From: Microbacterium testaceum
Lineage (GTDB): Bacteria > Actinomycetota > Actinomycetes > Actinomycetales > Microbacteriaceae
NCBI RefSeq assembly: GCF_029761935.1
Contig: NZ_CP121699.1
Span: 1,488,001-1,552,000 of the forward strand
DNA length: 64,000 nt
Direction: 5' to 3'
Shown here in pieces: positions 8,935 through 15,688 of the stretch. Made by a program: the position numbers and the translations under genes. How positions within the stretch are numbered: the first letter of the stretch is position 1; each line of letters starts with the position of its first letter. The notes beneath the pieces are model-generated. The model saw only the letters and a list, made by a program, of their open reading frames with translations. It did not search any database and had not been told where the DNA came from.

Positions 8935-9488
8935 GCGAGAATCTCGAGTGCGTCGCGTACAGGCTTGGTGCTCCGAGGAAGGGCTTGAGCCACTTTCATC
9001 AAGGTCGCGGGCTTCCCCCCGCGTCGCAACCACTCTTTCAGCGCGTCGCGCGGAATCTCGTAACCCGTGTCGGCTCGTAAGCGGAAGCAGTCCACGATCG
9101 TTCGTTCCGGCGTGTAGATGCCGATCCGCTGAGTGCTGCCGGGGATGACGACGCCTTCTCGCTCCAACAAGAAGGTGCCCGCATCGAACCGATGCCAACG
9201 GATGGCGCTTTCTGACGCGGGAGCGCGGGTACCACGAGGAATAGCGACGTCGAGCGCGTCGGGGATGACATCAGTGAGGTCGTAGTACGCAAGCGCCGAA
9301 ATGAGGCAGATGGTCGCCTCGGGGCGACGGGCCGATGCTTCGAGCTGGTCCCAGTCCGCTGCGGGCGCACCTTCGGGAAGGTAGAGGCCCCGAGCGATCC
9401 GCTCCCATGCTCCCCTGTTCGCGCTGCGGTAGAAGCCGCTGCGGCTGCCCTTGCCCTGCACAGCTGAGTTCGGCGTGACAGGTCGCAC
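8931..9488 (-). CDS. AbiEi-family antitoxin
   Basis: A 185-residue antitoxin partner of the downstream AbiEii toxin. The N-terminus (KGSRSGFYRSANRGAWERIARGLYL) is the winged-helix region of the AbiEi antitoxin domain, and the C-terminal ~100 residues match the AbiEi C-terminal region (ERTIVDCFRLR...REALKEWL-like). I prefer the GTG at 9486-9488 because GAGGGAAAT precedes it. An in-frame ATG at 9513-9515 has no ribosome binding site and lies four bases from a palindromic operator. AbiEi proteins repress their own promoter through inverted repeats, consistent with the palindrome at 9520-9533. Confidence 0.85.
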   Translation of the reverse strand: MRPVTPNSAVQGKGSRSGFYRSANRGAWERIARGLYLPEGAPAADWDQLEASARRPEATICLISALAYYDLTDVIPDALDVAIPRGTRAPASESAIRWHRFDAGTFLLEREGVVIPGSTQRIGIYTPERTIVDCFRLRADTGYEIPRDALKEWLRRGGKPATLMKVAQALPRSTKPVRDALEILA

Positions 9489-9519
9489 GATTTCCCTCTC
9501 TCTGACACAAAACATTCAC

Positions 9520-9539
9520 AGGTAACGTTACCTGGTAAC
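9520..9539 (-). promoter_or_regulatory. palindromic operator of the AbiE operon
   Basis: AGGTAACGTTACCT (9520-9533) is a perfect 14-base palindrome, followed directly by a third half-site GGTAAC (9534-9539). It sits upstream of the antitoxin-toxin operon, and AbiEi antitoxins are known to bind inverted repeats in their own promoter. Binding is inferred from position and symmetry only. Confidence 0.6.
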
Positions 9540-9604
9540 GATCTGTCCCGGTGGCGTCGGCGAGGACGCGGACCACGGCGGGTCGGCAACTTCCACCCTC
9601 AGGC

Positions 9605-9927
9605 CTACTCGCGGGAATGGGGCTTCGCCGGATCCGGATGCCGCACAGTCGCTGCCTCGATCACGATGCGGTTCCCATCGATGACGCCCGGCCCGCGGTC
9701 AGGTGTCGGGGTGGGAACCGGCGTCGACTGCTCGACCTCCCACACCACCCGCGTCTCCGCCGCCGACGGACGCCACACGTCGTCGAAGCCCAGCGTTCCT
9801 CCGGCCGGGCGGACGCGTTGGCCGCGTCGGCGTCGCCGCCGAGAGGCAACCCAGAGACCCCGGCGCCCCACACCATGAGCAGCATGAAGACTGGGGGGAT
9901 GCGCCAGGTGACAGCGGCACCGATCAT
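9605..9927 (-). pseudogene. small exported or membrane-anchored protein gene with a frameshift
   Basis: From 9927 one frame begins MIGAAVTWRIPPVFMLLMVW, a signal- or membrane-like segment, and runs to about RPEER near 9800. From there a different minus-strand frame continues naturally (TLGFDDVWRPSAAETRVVWE ... PDPAKPHSRE) to a TAG at 9605. Joined, they give a protein of ~107 residues with one hydrophobic N-terminal segment and a Pro-rich C-terminal half. The junction around 9797-9815 is in GC-rich sequence, so either a real frameshift or a base-calling error is possible. No family is recognised. Confidence 0.35.
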
Positions 9928-10109
9928 GTTGTCACGCTTGGCCGCGGCGTCTTCGTCTCACACCGCAAGCTCTGCGACGACTCCTCCTACGGGAAGCGGC
10001 CGATCGAGATGCGCCTGGGGAACCGCGACCGACAAGCTATCCGACCAGGCATCGCGATACGCATCGACGACGCGGCTCGAGGGTGGGGCACGATCAGGCT
10101 CGCAACGCC
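9928..10109. other. intergenic stretch without a convincing gene
   Basis: Both strands stay partly open here (plus-strand VSHRKLCDDSSYGKRPIEMR; minus-strand AYRDAWSDSLSVAVPQAHLD), but neither has a start, a ribosome binding site or a recognisable family. The stretch lies between the frameshifted small gene and the 3' end of the epoxide hydrolase gene. It may hold degraded coding remnants. Confidence 0.3.
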
Positions 10110-11288
10110 TCACCGCGACGCCGCCAGCACCGCCACCAACCCCTCCCGCAGGTCGCGCACGAACTCCCCCGGCATCTCCAACGCGGGAAAGTGGCCACCC
10201 GCCTCGGGTGCCCGCCATCGCACGATGTGGCGAAACCGCTCCTCCGCCCAGGACCGCGGGTGCTTCTCGATGTCGTGCGGGTACGTCGTAAGGGCCGCGG
10301 GCACCGCCACCCGCAGGTCGGGGTCGAGCGACTGGTGACTCTCGAAGTAGATTCGCGCCGCTGACGCGCCGCTCGCCGTGAGCCAGTACAAGGTCACGTT
10401 GTCGAGGAAGCGGTCGCGCGAGATGGTCTCGAACGGCGAGTCGACCGTGTCGCTCCACTCGAAGAACTTCTCAAGGATCCACGCGAGCAGCCCGACGGGC
10501 GAGTCGACTAGGGAATACCCGATCGTCTGCGGCGCGGTTGCCATGACCTTCGCGTAAGCGAGACGGTTCCTCCCCAAGGCGCGGGTGTGCTCGACCCACT
10601 GCCGTTCGGTGTCGTCGAGCCCGTCGAGACGGAGGCCGGGCGGCGCGCTCGGCATGGTCGTGTGGATGCCGATGACGTGCTCCGGAAACCGACCACCGAG
10701 CACGATGGTGACCGGCCCGCCCCAATCGCCGCCGTGGGCGAGGAACCGGTCGTAGCCGAGCCGGCGCATGAGCTGGACCCACGCGGCCGCGATGCGCTCG
10801 GTGCCCCATCCCTCTTCGGCGGGTTTGTCGGAGTAGCCGTACCCCGGCAGCGACGGCACGACGACGTGGAACGCCGGGGCACCGGCATCCTGAGGTTCGG
10901 AGAGCTCGTCGATGACGTCGACGAACTCGGCGACGCTCCCCGGCCAGCCGTGGGTCAGGACGAGCGGGGTGGCATCCGGCCGCGGCGAACGGCGGTGGAG
11001 GAAATGGATGCCGAGCCCGTCGATGACCGTGCGGAACTGGCCGATCTCGTTGAGCCTGCGCTCGAACGGCAGCCAGTCGTACCCGGTTCGCCAGTACTCG
11101 ATGAGCTCGACGATGTCGGCGAGGGGCGGGCCTTGCTCCCACCGATCGCGGCCTCGCGCGTCGTGGGGTGTCGTTGCGCGTTCAGGGAGTCGCGTCGAGG
11201 TCAGGCGTGCGCGCAGCGCGGCGAGGTCCTCGTCGGTGGTGTGCGTCTCGAAGCGCTCGATCCGGTCCGTCGTCATCTGGTCGCTCAT
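10110..11288 (-). CDS. epoxide hydrolase (alpha/beta hydrolase with EHN domain)
   Basis: A 392-residue enzyme of the microsomal-type bacterial epoxide hydrolase family. The N-terminal ~110 residues are the EHN domain (ETHTTDEDLAALRARLTSTR ... YDWLPFERRLNEIGQFRTVI). The alpha/beta hydrolase core follows with the oxyanion motif THGWPGS and the nucleophile elbow GGDWGG, whose Asp attacks the epoxide. The charge-relay His is in the C-terminal EAGGHFPALE. The ATG at 11286-11288 has GAGGAG upstream. It is divergent from the CGNR regulator gene, and two matching dyads lie between them, suggesting control by that regulator. Confidence 0.92.
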   Translation of the reverse strand: MSDQMTTDRIERFETHTTDEDLAALRARLTSTRLPERATTPHDARGRDRWEQGPPLADIVELIEYWRTGYDWLPFERRLNEIGQFRTVIDGLGIHFLHRRSPRPDATPLVLTHGWPGSVAEFVDVIDELSEPQDAGAPAFHVVVPSLPGYGYSDKPAEEGWGTERIAAAWVQLMRRLGYDRFLAHGGDWGGPVTIVLGGRFPEHVIGIHTTMPSAPPGLRLDGLDDTERQWVEHTRALGRNRLAYAKVMATAPQTIGYSLVDSPVGLLAWILEKFFEWSDTVDSPFETISRDRFLDNVTLYWLTASGASAARIYFESHQSLDPDLRVAVPAALTTYPHDIEKHPRSWAEERFRHIVRWRAPEAGGHFPALEMPGEFVRDLREGLVAVLAASR

Positions 11289-11313
11289 CGATGCTCCTCG
11301 TCGACCGGCGGAT

Positions 11314-11375
11314 GGAACCGGCTGTGACGGTTCTAACACTCTGGCCGACGACGCGGAACCACCTATGCTGGTTCC
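11314..11375. promoter_or_regulatory. twin GGAACC-N9-GGTTC operators and leaderless promoter
   Basis: Two inverted repeats with the same architecture occupy the divergent region: GGAACC-N9-GGTTC at 11314-11333 and GGAACC-N9-GGTTCC at 11355-11375. Their centres are 41 bases apart, about four helical turns. The second one overlaps the -10 TATGCT (11364-11369), which lies six bases before the ATG at 11376. Such a layout would let one dimeric regulator, probably the adjacent CGNR protein, repress itself and the epoxide hydrolase. Confidence 0.6.
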
Positions 11376-11930
11376 ATGCCTGCTCGCGACCCGGAGTTTC
11401 GTCTCGGCTCCGTGCTTGCCACCACCTTCACGGGAACACTCACGGAACGGTTCGGCGCACCCGTAGAGCGGATCCCAACCCCCGCTCGCCTCGCGGATTG
11501 GCTGCGGGAGGTGGACCTGCCCGTCGACGCGTGCTCGCCCGACGATCTCGCCGCCGCGGTGGAGCTGCGCGAGGCGATCCACATCGCGGCGTCGGCTCAG
11601 GCCGTCGGGCAGCCGCGCCCTCGCGACGCCGTCGAGGTCATCAACGGGTTCAGCGAACGCGGCGGTGCCGTGGCGGTGCTCGCCGAAGACGGCCGCCGGC
11701 GATGGTTCCTCGGACAGCCCGCGACCGTCGCGGCAGCCCTCGGGGTCGTGGCCGCCGACGCCATCGAGATCGTCGCCGGCGTGCGCCCCGGCGCCCTGGC
11801 GCTCTGCGCCTCCCCCACCTGCCGCGCAGCGTTCCTCGATACCAGTCGCGGCCGCACCCGCCGGTGGTGCGACATGAACACGTGCGGCAACCACGAGAAG
11901 AAGGTGCGGTTGCGGGCGCGGCGGGGCTAA
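11376..11930 (+). CDS. CGNR zinc-finger regulator with ABATE domain
   Basis: A 184-residue protein of the actinobacterial ABATE-CGNR family of putative stress-responsive regulators. The N-terminal ~120 residues have the mostly helical ABATE pattern (LADWLREVDLPVDACSPDDL ... AVELREAIHIAAS). The C-terminus is the CGNR zinc finger, with CASPTCRAAFLDTSRGRTRRWCDMNTCGN providing four Cys ligands and the name motif. The ATG is six bases after TATGCT, so translation is probably leaderless. The gene is divergent from the epoxide hydrolase and overlaps one of the paired operators, which suggests autoregulation. Confidence 0.88.
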   Translation: MPARDPEFRLGSVLATTFTGTLTERFGAPVERIPTPARLADWLREVDLPVDACSPDDLAAAVELREAIHIAASAQAVGQPRPRDAVEVINGFSERGGAVAVLAEDGRRRWFLGQPATVAAALGVVAADAIEIVAGVRPGALALCASPTCRAAFLDTSRGRTRRWCDMNTCGNHEKKVRLRARRG

Positions 11931-12124
11931 GGCTGCGCAATCCGACGCATCCCTCGCACTAACCGGTGTGTGTCTGGCAGCGCCACCACCTTCGCGACCG
12001 CATCAAGACGTCGCGGGCTGAGATGCGGCGAATATGGATTTCCTTCTCAAGGAAACACTGTAGAGCGGGTTGAGCACATATAGGCTCGGATGACCTGTGA
12101 CCGAGAGCGATTGCCAAGGACGAC

Positions 12125-13006
12125 ATGAGCCTACCGCCACTACCTTTTTCGGACGACGAACTGGCTGCCGCATTCGAAGGCAGGGCGCTCGTGACTCCAC
12201 CTTTGGGTCGTGGCTCCTACAAAGCAGCGTTTTTGGCTGATGATGGAACTCTGGCCGTGGTCAAAGTCCTGACAGAGCCACTTCCGGCCGACGTAGACGG
12301 AACAGACGTGGATGCATCCCTCCTCCCGGAGCGATTCGCCCGGGAGATTCGGGCGATGCAGTCGGCCGACTCACCCCACCTCGGCTCAATCAGCGCCGAA
12401 CCCCGAGCGGTGCAGATCGGCGGGGCCAGATACGTAACGTACGAGGAGCCATTCTACGGCGGCGGCACCCTCGCGGAGCGTCTAAAGATTGCCCCACTCT
12501 CCTCCGCCGAAGCCGAGACCCTCGTGATCGAGCAGCTTCTCGCAGTTCATGAACTGTGGAAGGTCCGGATAGTTCACCGCGACATCAAGCCGGGCAATAT
12601 CGTCTTCGACACCACGGGCCGGTCAGTACTGATCGATCCCGGCATCTCGCTTCACGTTGACCTCGATGACCTGACGGAATCGTCACATAGCTCGCCAATG
12701 ACACTCGGCTTCTCCGCCCCCGAACAACACGAAGCCAGAAGGTATGCCCAGATTGACTTTCGCACAGACCACTTCCTGGTAGGCATAGTTGGGTTCCTTG
12801 CCGTAAGCGGAGTGCATCCCATATTGACGATTGGTATGGATCGAAATGCGTTCATAACCAGATTGCTGTCTTTCGATCGCATCGACGTTTCATCTCTGCC
12901 ATGTCGCGCAGAACTGAGAACAGTACTCGGTCGCCTCCTCGCACCGAAACCCAATCGTCGATTCCGTTCGACACTAGAGCCCTTGGAGGTGCTCGGAGCC
13001 ATATGA
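12125..13006 (+). CDS. serine/threonine protein kinase-like protein
   Basis: A 293-residue soluble kinase-fold protein with no transmembrane segment or PASTA domain. The glycine-rich loop (PLGRGSYKAAF), ATP-binding Lys (AVVKVL) and catalytic loop HRDIKPGNIVFD (His151, Asp153, Lys155, Asn158) are intact. The metal-binding DFG is replaced by DPG (Asp171), and an APE-like SAPEQ follows. The essential Asp and Lys are all present, so activity is plausible. AAGGA precedes the ATG. The stop overlaps the start of the next gene (ATGA, 13003-13006), so the two act together. Codon use and lower GC than the surroundings suggest acquisition by transfer. Confidence 0.85.
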   Translation: MSLPPLPFSDDELAAAFEGRALVTPPLGRGSYKAAFLADDGTLAVVKVLTEPLPADVDGTDVDASLLPERFAREIRAMQSADSPHLGSISAEPRAVQIGGARYVTYEEPFYGGGTLAERLKIAPLSSAEAETLVIEQLLAVHELWKVRIVHRDIKPGNIVFDTTGRSVLIDPGISLHVDLDDLTESSHSSPMTLGFSAPEQHEARRYAQIDFRTDHFLVGIVGFLAVSGVHPILTIGMDRNAFITRLLSFDRIDVSSLPCRAELRTVLGRLLAPKPNRRFRSTLEPLEVLGAI

Positions 13007-14175
13007 GCCTTTACCTACAGCACGGGTACGGGAAGGGTCGCAAGATTACCTTGCTTGCCGCCTCGAACGCGATCGACGGCGTCATCCTAAGTCCTGCGGA
13101 CGAGGACTCAAACGTTCTGTCACGCACCGTTGGAGAGGCTCGGGAGCTTGGCCTGCAGGTCAGAGTCGATCCGCAGACATACATTTACTCGATGTCGCCT
13201 AAGGGGGTCGGCAGGAAACACGATTCGCACGAGGTCCGGTTTGATGATCTGCACTGGTCTCAGGAGGTCTCCGCTATCGGACGGCAAATCGCGAGGGTAG
13301 GCGCGATGCACGATGCTGTGAACCCTGGGGCACCTAAGTTCGCCCCAACGGTCCTACAGACGTCATTGGATGATGTATGGACGTCCACCGCGTTTCAGCT
13401 TGCGCGAACCTCGGCCGCCGAGTGGGGACGAGAGAATACGATCGCAACCCTTGCCATCGAAGACACAGCATTGGACACGTGGCGGCAGGTAGATGAGTGG
13501 CTGGACGTCGCAACGACCCTCGAGGTTCGCGGCTTCTACATCCTCGTGGGCCGTAAGGATACGAGCTACCCGCCTGTCGCCTGGCCGACGGAGCGCCTCG
13601 CGAATCTCTTGCGCATGATCTACGTGTTGTCCGAGCTCAACGACTACGAGGTGATGTGGGGATACGCTGACAGCGAAGGAATCCTCGGACTGGCGGCCGG
13701 CGCATCGGCATTTGCAGCAGGATGGAATTATTCGCTTCGCCAATTCAAGCCCTCAAAGTGGCAGCCCTCGGACAGGAAGGGCGGCGCTCCGCCTAACAAC
13801 CGATTCTATGTACGTAAATTGTGGTCTCCCCTTTTGAGTACAAGCGAAACCGACAACCTGTACCACTCGAGAATGCGAGAGCAAGTCTTTACTCAGGCGG
13901 AATTGCGATTCATAGACCAGAAGCCCCTAGAAAACCTCGGCCTCGTGGATGCGCAATTGCAGTACCTGCAGAACATAGCTTCGCAAGCGCGAATTGTGCT
14001 TGGCAAGGGCCCCACCCCCAATCGACTCGACTACTTGGGGGTAGCTCTCTCTAACGCGAACGAGCATCTGCGCAGCATAGAACAGGAAGGAATTCCCCTG
14101 AGCGCGCGCTATCGGGGACGCATTCAGTCGCTTGGCAGTGCTATTGCTCGATTTCGTGAGGCAGAGAATTTGTGA
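13003..14175 (+). CDS. unknown protein coupled to kinase, possible TIM-barrel fold
   Basis: A 390-residue protein I do not recognise. Alternating hydrophobic strands and helices (ITLLAASNAIDGVILSPADE; ENTIATLAIEDTALDTWRQV; VRGFYILVGRK; YEVMWGYADSEGILGLAAGA) give a beta/alpha rhythm like a TIM barrel. Asp/Glu residues sit at strand ends (SPADED, IEDT, YADSEG). A Cys-free, basic C-terminal third follows. It starts inside the stop codon of the kinase gene, so it is its likely partner or substrate. Its 3' end overlaps the convergent nuclease-like gene by 52 bases. No function is assigned. Confidence 0.75.
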   Translation: MSLYLQHGYGKGRKITLLAASNAIDGVILSPADEDSNVLSRTVGEARELGLQVRVDPQTYIYSMSPKGVGRKHDSHEVRFDDLHWSQEVSAIGRQIARVGAMHDAVNPGAPKFAPTVLQTSLDDVWTSTAFQLARTSAAEWGRENTIATLAIEDTALDTWRQVDEWLDVATTLEVRGFYILVGRKDTSYPPVAWPTERLANLLRMIYVLSELNDYEVMWGYADSEGILGLAAGASAFAAGWNYSLRQFKPSKWQPSDRKGGAPPNNRFYVRKLWSPLLSTSETDNLYHSRMREQVFTQAELRFIDQKPLENLGLVDAQLQYLQNIASQARIVLGKGPTPNRLDYLGVALSNANEHLRSIEQEGIPLSARYRGRIQSLGSAIARFREAENL

Positions 14176-15395
14176 GCAGTTTCGCTTTCGATGCCACGCA
14201 GCAGAAGTTCCGCGAGCCATAACCTTCTGTACGAAGGGATCTCCCGCCGTGTCGGCAAAATTTCCCACCGCACACCGTCCATGTCGGCGACGATCAGCCC
14301 ACCCCCAAGGTGTTCGAGGGTTGACCTCGAGGCGCGGTGGGCCGTGGTCGCTGGCATGCAAACAGCCGCGCGATGGACGGAGACTCTAAATTTGTTCAGC
14401 TGTTGCAGCGCGCGCTTCGCATCATTCAACTTGACTTCAATCGCCAGTGAGTCATGCACCAAATCAGACATGCGGCGCACCCCATCTGAGTCCCACCCCT
14501 CTCGTGACATCCGCAGCTCGATAGCCCGCGCATGCTGCGGCGACAATCCGGGTGCTGACCCGCCGCGCCCAGCGGCCAGAACCCGAGCTGCAGAGAGCGT
14601 AGGTATGCGCAGCTGCCGACGCTGAGCAAATAGAACGGCCTGCGACGAAGCCTGAACCATCAATGCGTCTGGAATACCGAAACCCGTCTTTGGCTCAAGA
14701 ATGAGCCATGACGAGCGTCCAGGACCTGGAGCGAAGAGAGCTCCGGCACTTCGAGCGAGCTGAGCAGTCAGGTGCGCTTCCGCCTTAGGCACCCCGACCC
14801 TGCGGCCGCCCTTCGAGTCCCCTGCAGGAATTAGCTCAGTTGAGGCATGGAGAGAGTCTGCTGTATCTGCGGGTCGATCGGGCGGTGAATCAGATTGAAT
14901 GAACGTATTACGCGTGGCGGCCCCGCCGCCGATGCCGACCCCCAGAAGGTCGCCCTCCCTCAGCGACGGCAGGCCAGCCAATATGACCTTCACGTCTGGA
15001 GCGGGTGACAGTAGAGACGCAATCGCCCGTACTGTGTCAGGGGAATACCGACGAACGAACCCTTGCGGGCTGATGTCCTGCGCCCGCGCTAGAGCTGAGA
15101 TCACGGGACGGGGATCAAGGAACCGATGAGCGTAGGCTGACACAAAAGCGCGAAGATCTGCAGCCGCCCGTGTCGTCAAGTGCGCCGCTCTTAGAGTGTC
15201 GCAAAGCTCGTCTTGTACATTGGCATCCGAGGACGCCGAGGTCAGCCTCTCGAGTTCTTTCGCTCCTTCAAGCGATCTTTCTCCGAGTATGCGAAGGATC
15301 TCAAGGACGGGCTGAGCGTGGGCCGATCGATCGCCGTGCGGGAGGCTACTGTCCAACTGCTTCACCCCCAGTCCGTGTACACCCATCTTAAACAT
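14124..15395 (-). CDS. PD-(D/E)XK nuclease-like protein
   Basis: A 423-residue protein with a likely C-terminal restriction-endonuclease-like fold. GFGIPDALMV (Pro242-Asp243) and AIEVKLND (Glu320-Val-Lys322), followed by the helix AKRALQQLNKFRVSVHRAAV, match the D...ExK pattern. A helical insertion of ~70 residues (PTLSAARVLAA ... ARAIELRMSREGWDSD) lies between them, possibly a helix-turn-helix. The N-terminal ~150 residues are all-alpha and unrecognised. The start is uncertain; the ATG at 15393-15395 was taken, with a second ATG at 15384-15386. It converges on and overlaps the kinase-partner gene by 52 bases and shares its low-GC character. Confidence 0.7.
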   Translation of the reverse strand: MFKMGVHGLGVKQLDSSLPHGDRSAHAQPVLEILRILGERSLEGAKELERLTSASSDANVQDELCDTLRAAHLTTRAAADLRAFVSAYAHRFLDPRPVISALARAQDISPQGFVRRYSPDTVRAIASLLSPAPDVKVILAGLPSLREGDLLGVGIGGGAATRNTFIQSDSPPDRPADTADSLHASTELIPAGDSKGGRRVGVPKAEAHLTAQLARSAGALFAPGPGRSSWLILEPKTGFGIPDALMVQASSQAVLFAQRRQLRIPTLSAARVLAAGRGGSAPGLSPQHARAIELRMSREGWDSDGVRRMSDLVHDSLAIEVKLNDAKRALQQLNKFRVSVHRAAVCMPATTAHRASRSTLEHLGGGLIVADMDGVRWEILPTRREIPSYRRLWLAELLLRGIESETAHKFSASRNRAIALPSD

Positions 15396-15688
15396 TTGTT
15401 GAAGCGAAGGGTGGTCCGTCCTGGACAGGGGCGGGAACCATGGCCGTGGTCCGCCGAGAACATCAGAGGAGAGGCCAGCCTCCCCTCCGCCTTGAGCTCG
15501 CCGCGCCGACCTGCATGTAACGCCTACGTAAACTCCCCCTCTCCCCCACCCCCACCGCGGGTGAGACAACCGTTACCTCCCCGCCCCTCCCGACGCGGTC
15601 CCGGGTAACGCCTCCTCCCTACGCTGACGGCACGCCCCGCCCATGCGAGGCGCTGCACCTCCCCCGCATCGCCCACCGGAGGACCCCC
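15396..15688. promoter_or_regulatory. nitrate operon control region with GlnR-box-like motifs
   Basis: The gap between the nuclease-like gene and the nitrate transporter contains three GTAAC/GTTAC elements: GTAAC-GCCTAC-GTAAAC at 15517-15533, GTTAC at 15572-15576, and GTAAC at 15605-15609. A TACGCT -10-like hexamer lies near 15620. The first resembles the actinobacterial GlnR operator (GTnAC-n6-GaAAC), which would fit nitrogen control of nitrate assimilation. This is motif resemblance, not proof. Confidence 0.4.

Noticed and set aside
9489..9515. ATG at 9513-9515 as the antitoxin start
   Set aside because: It has no ribosome binding site and lies four bases from the operator palindrome, whereas the GTG at 9486-9488 follows GAGGGAAA; it remains possible.
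9703..10338. Plus-strand frame across 9703-10338
   Set aside because: It runs into the antisense of the epoxide hydrolase, and only a short central part looks coding; there is no start signal.
8098..15395. A prophage or integrative element spanning the AbiE pair and the kinase island
   Set aside because: No integrase, transposase, phage structural gene or flanking att repeat was seen; ordinary metabolic genes separate the two accessory loci.
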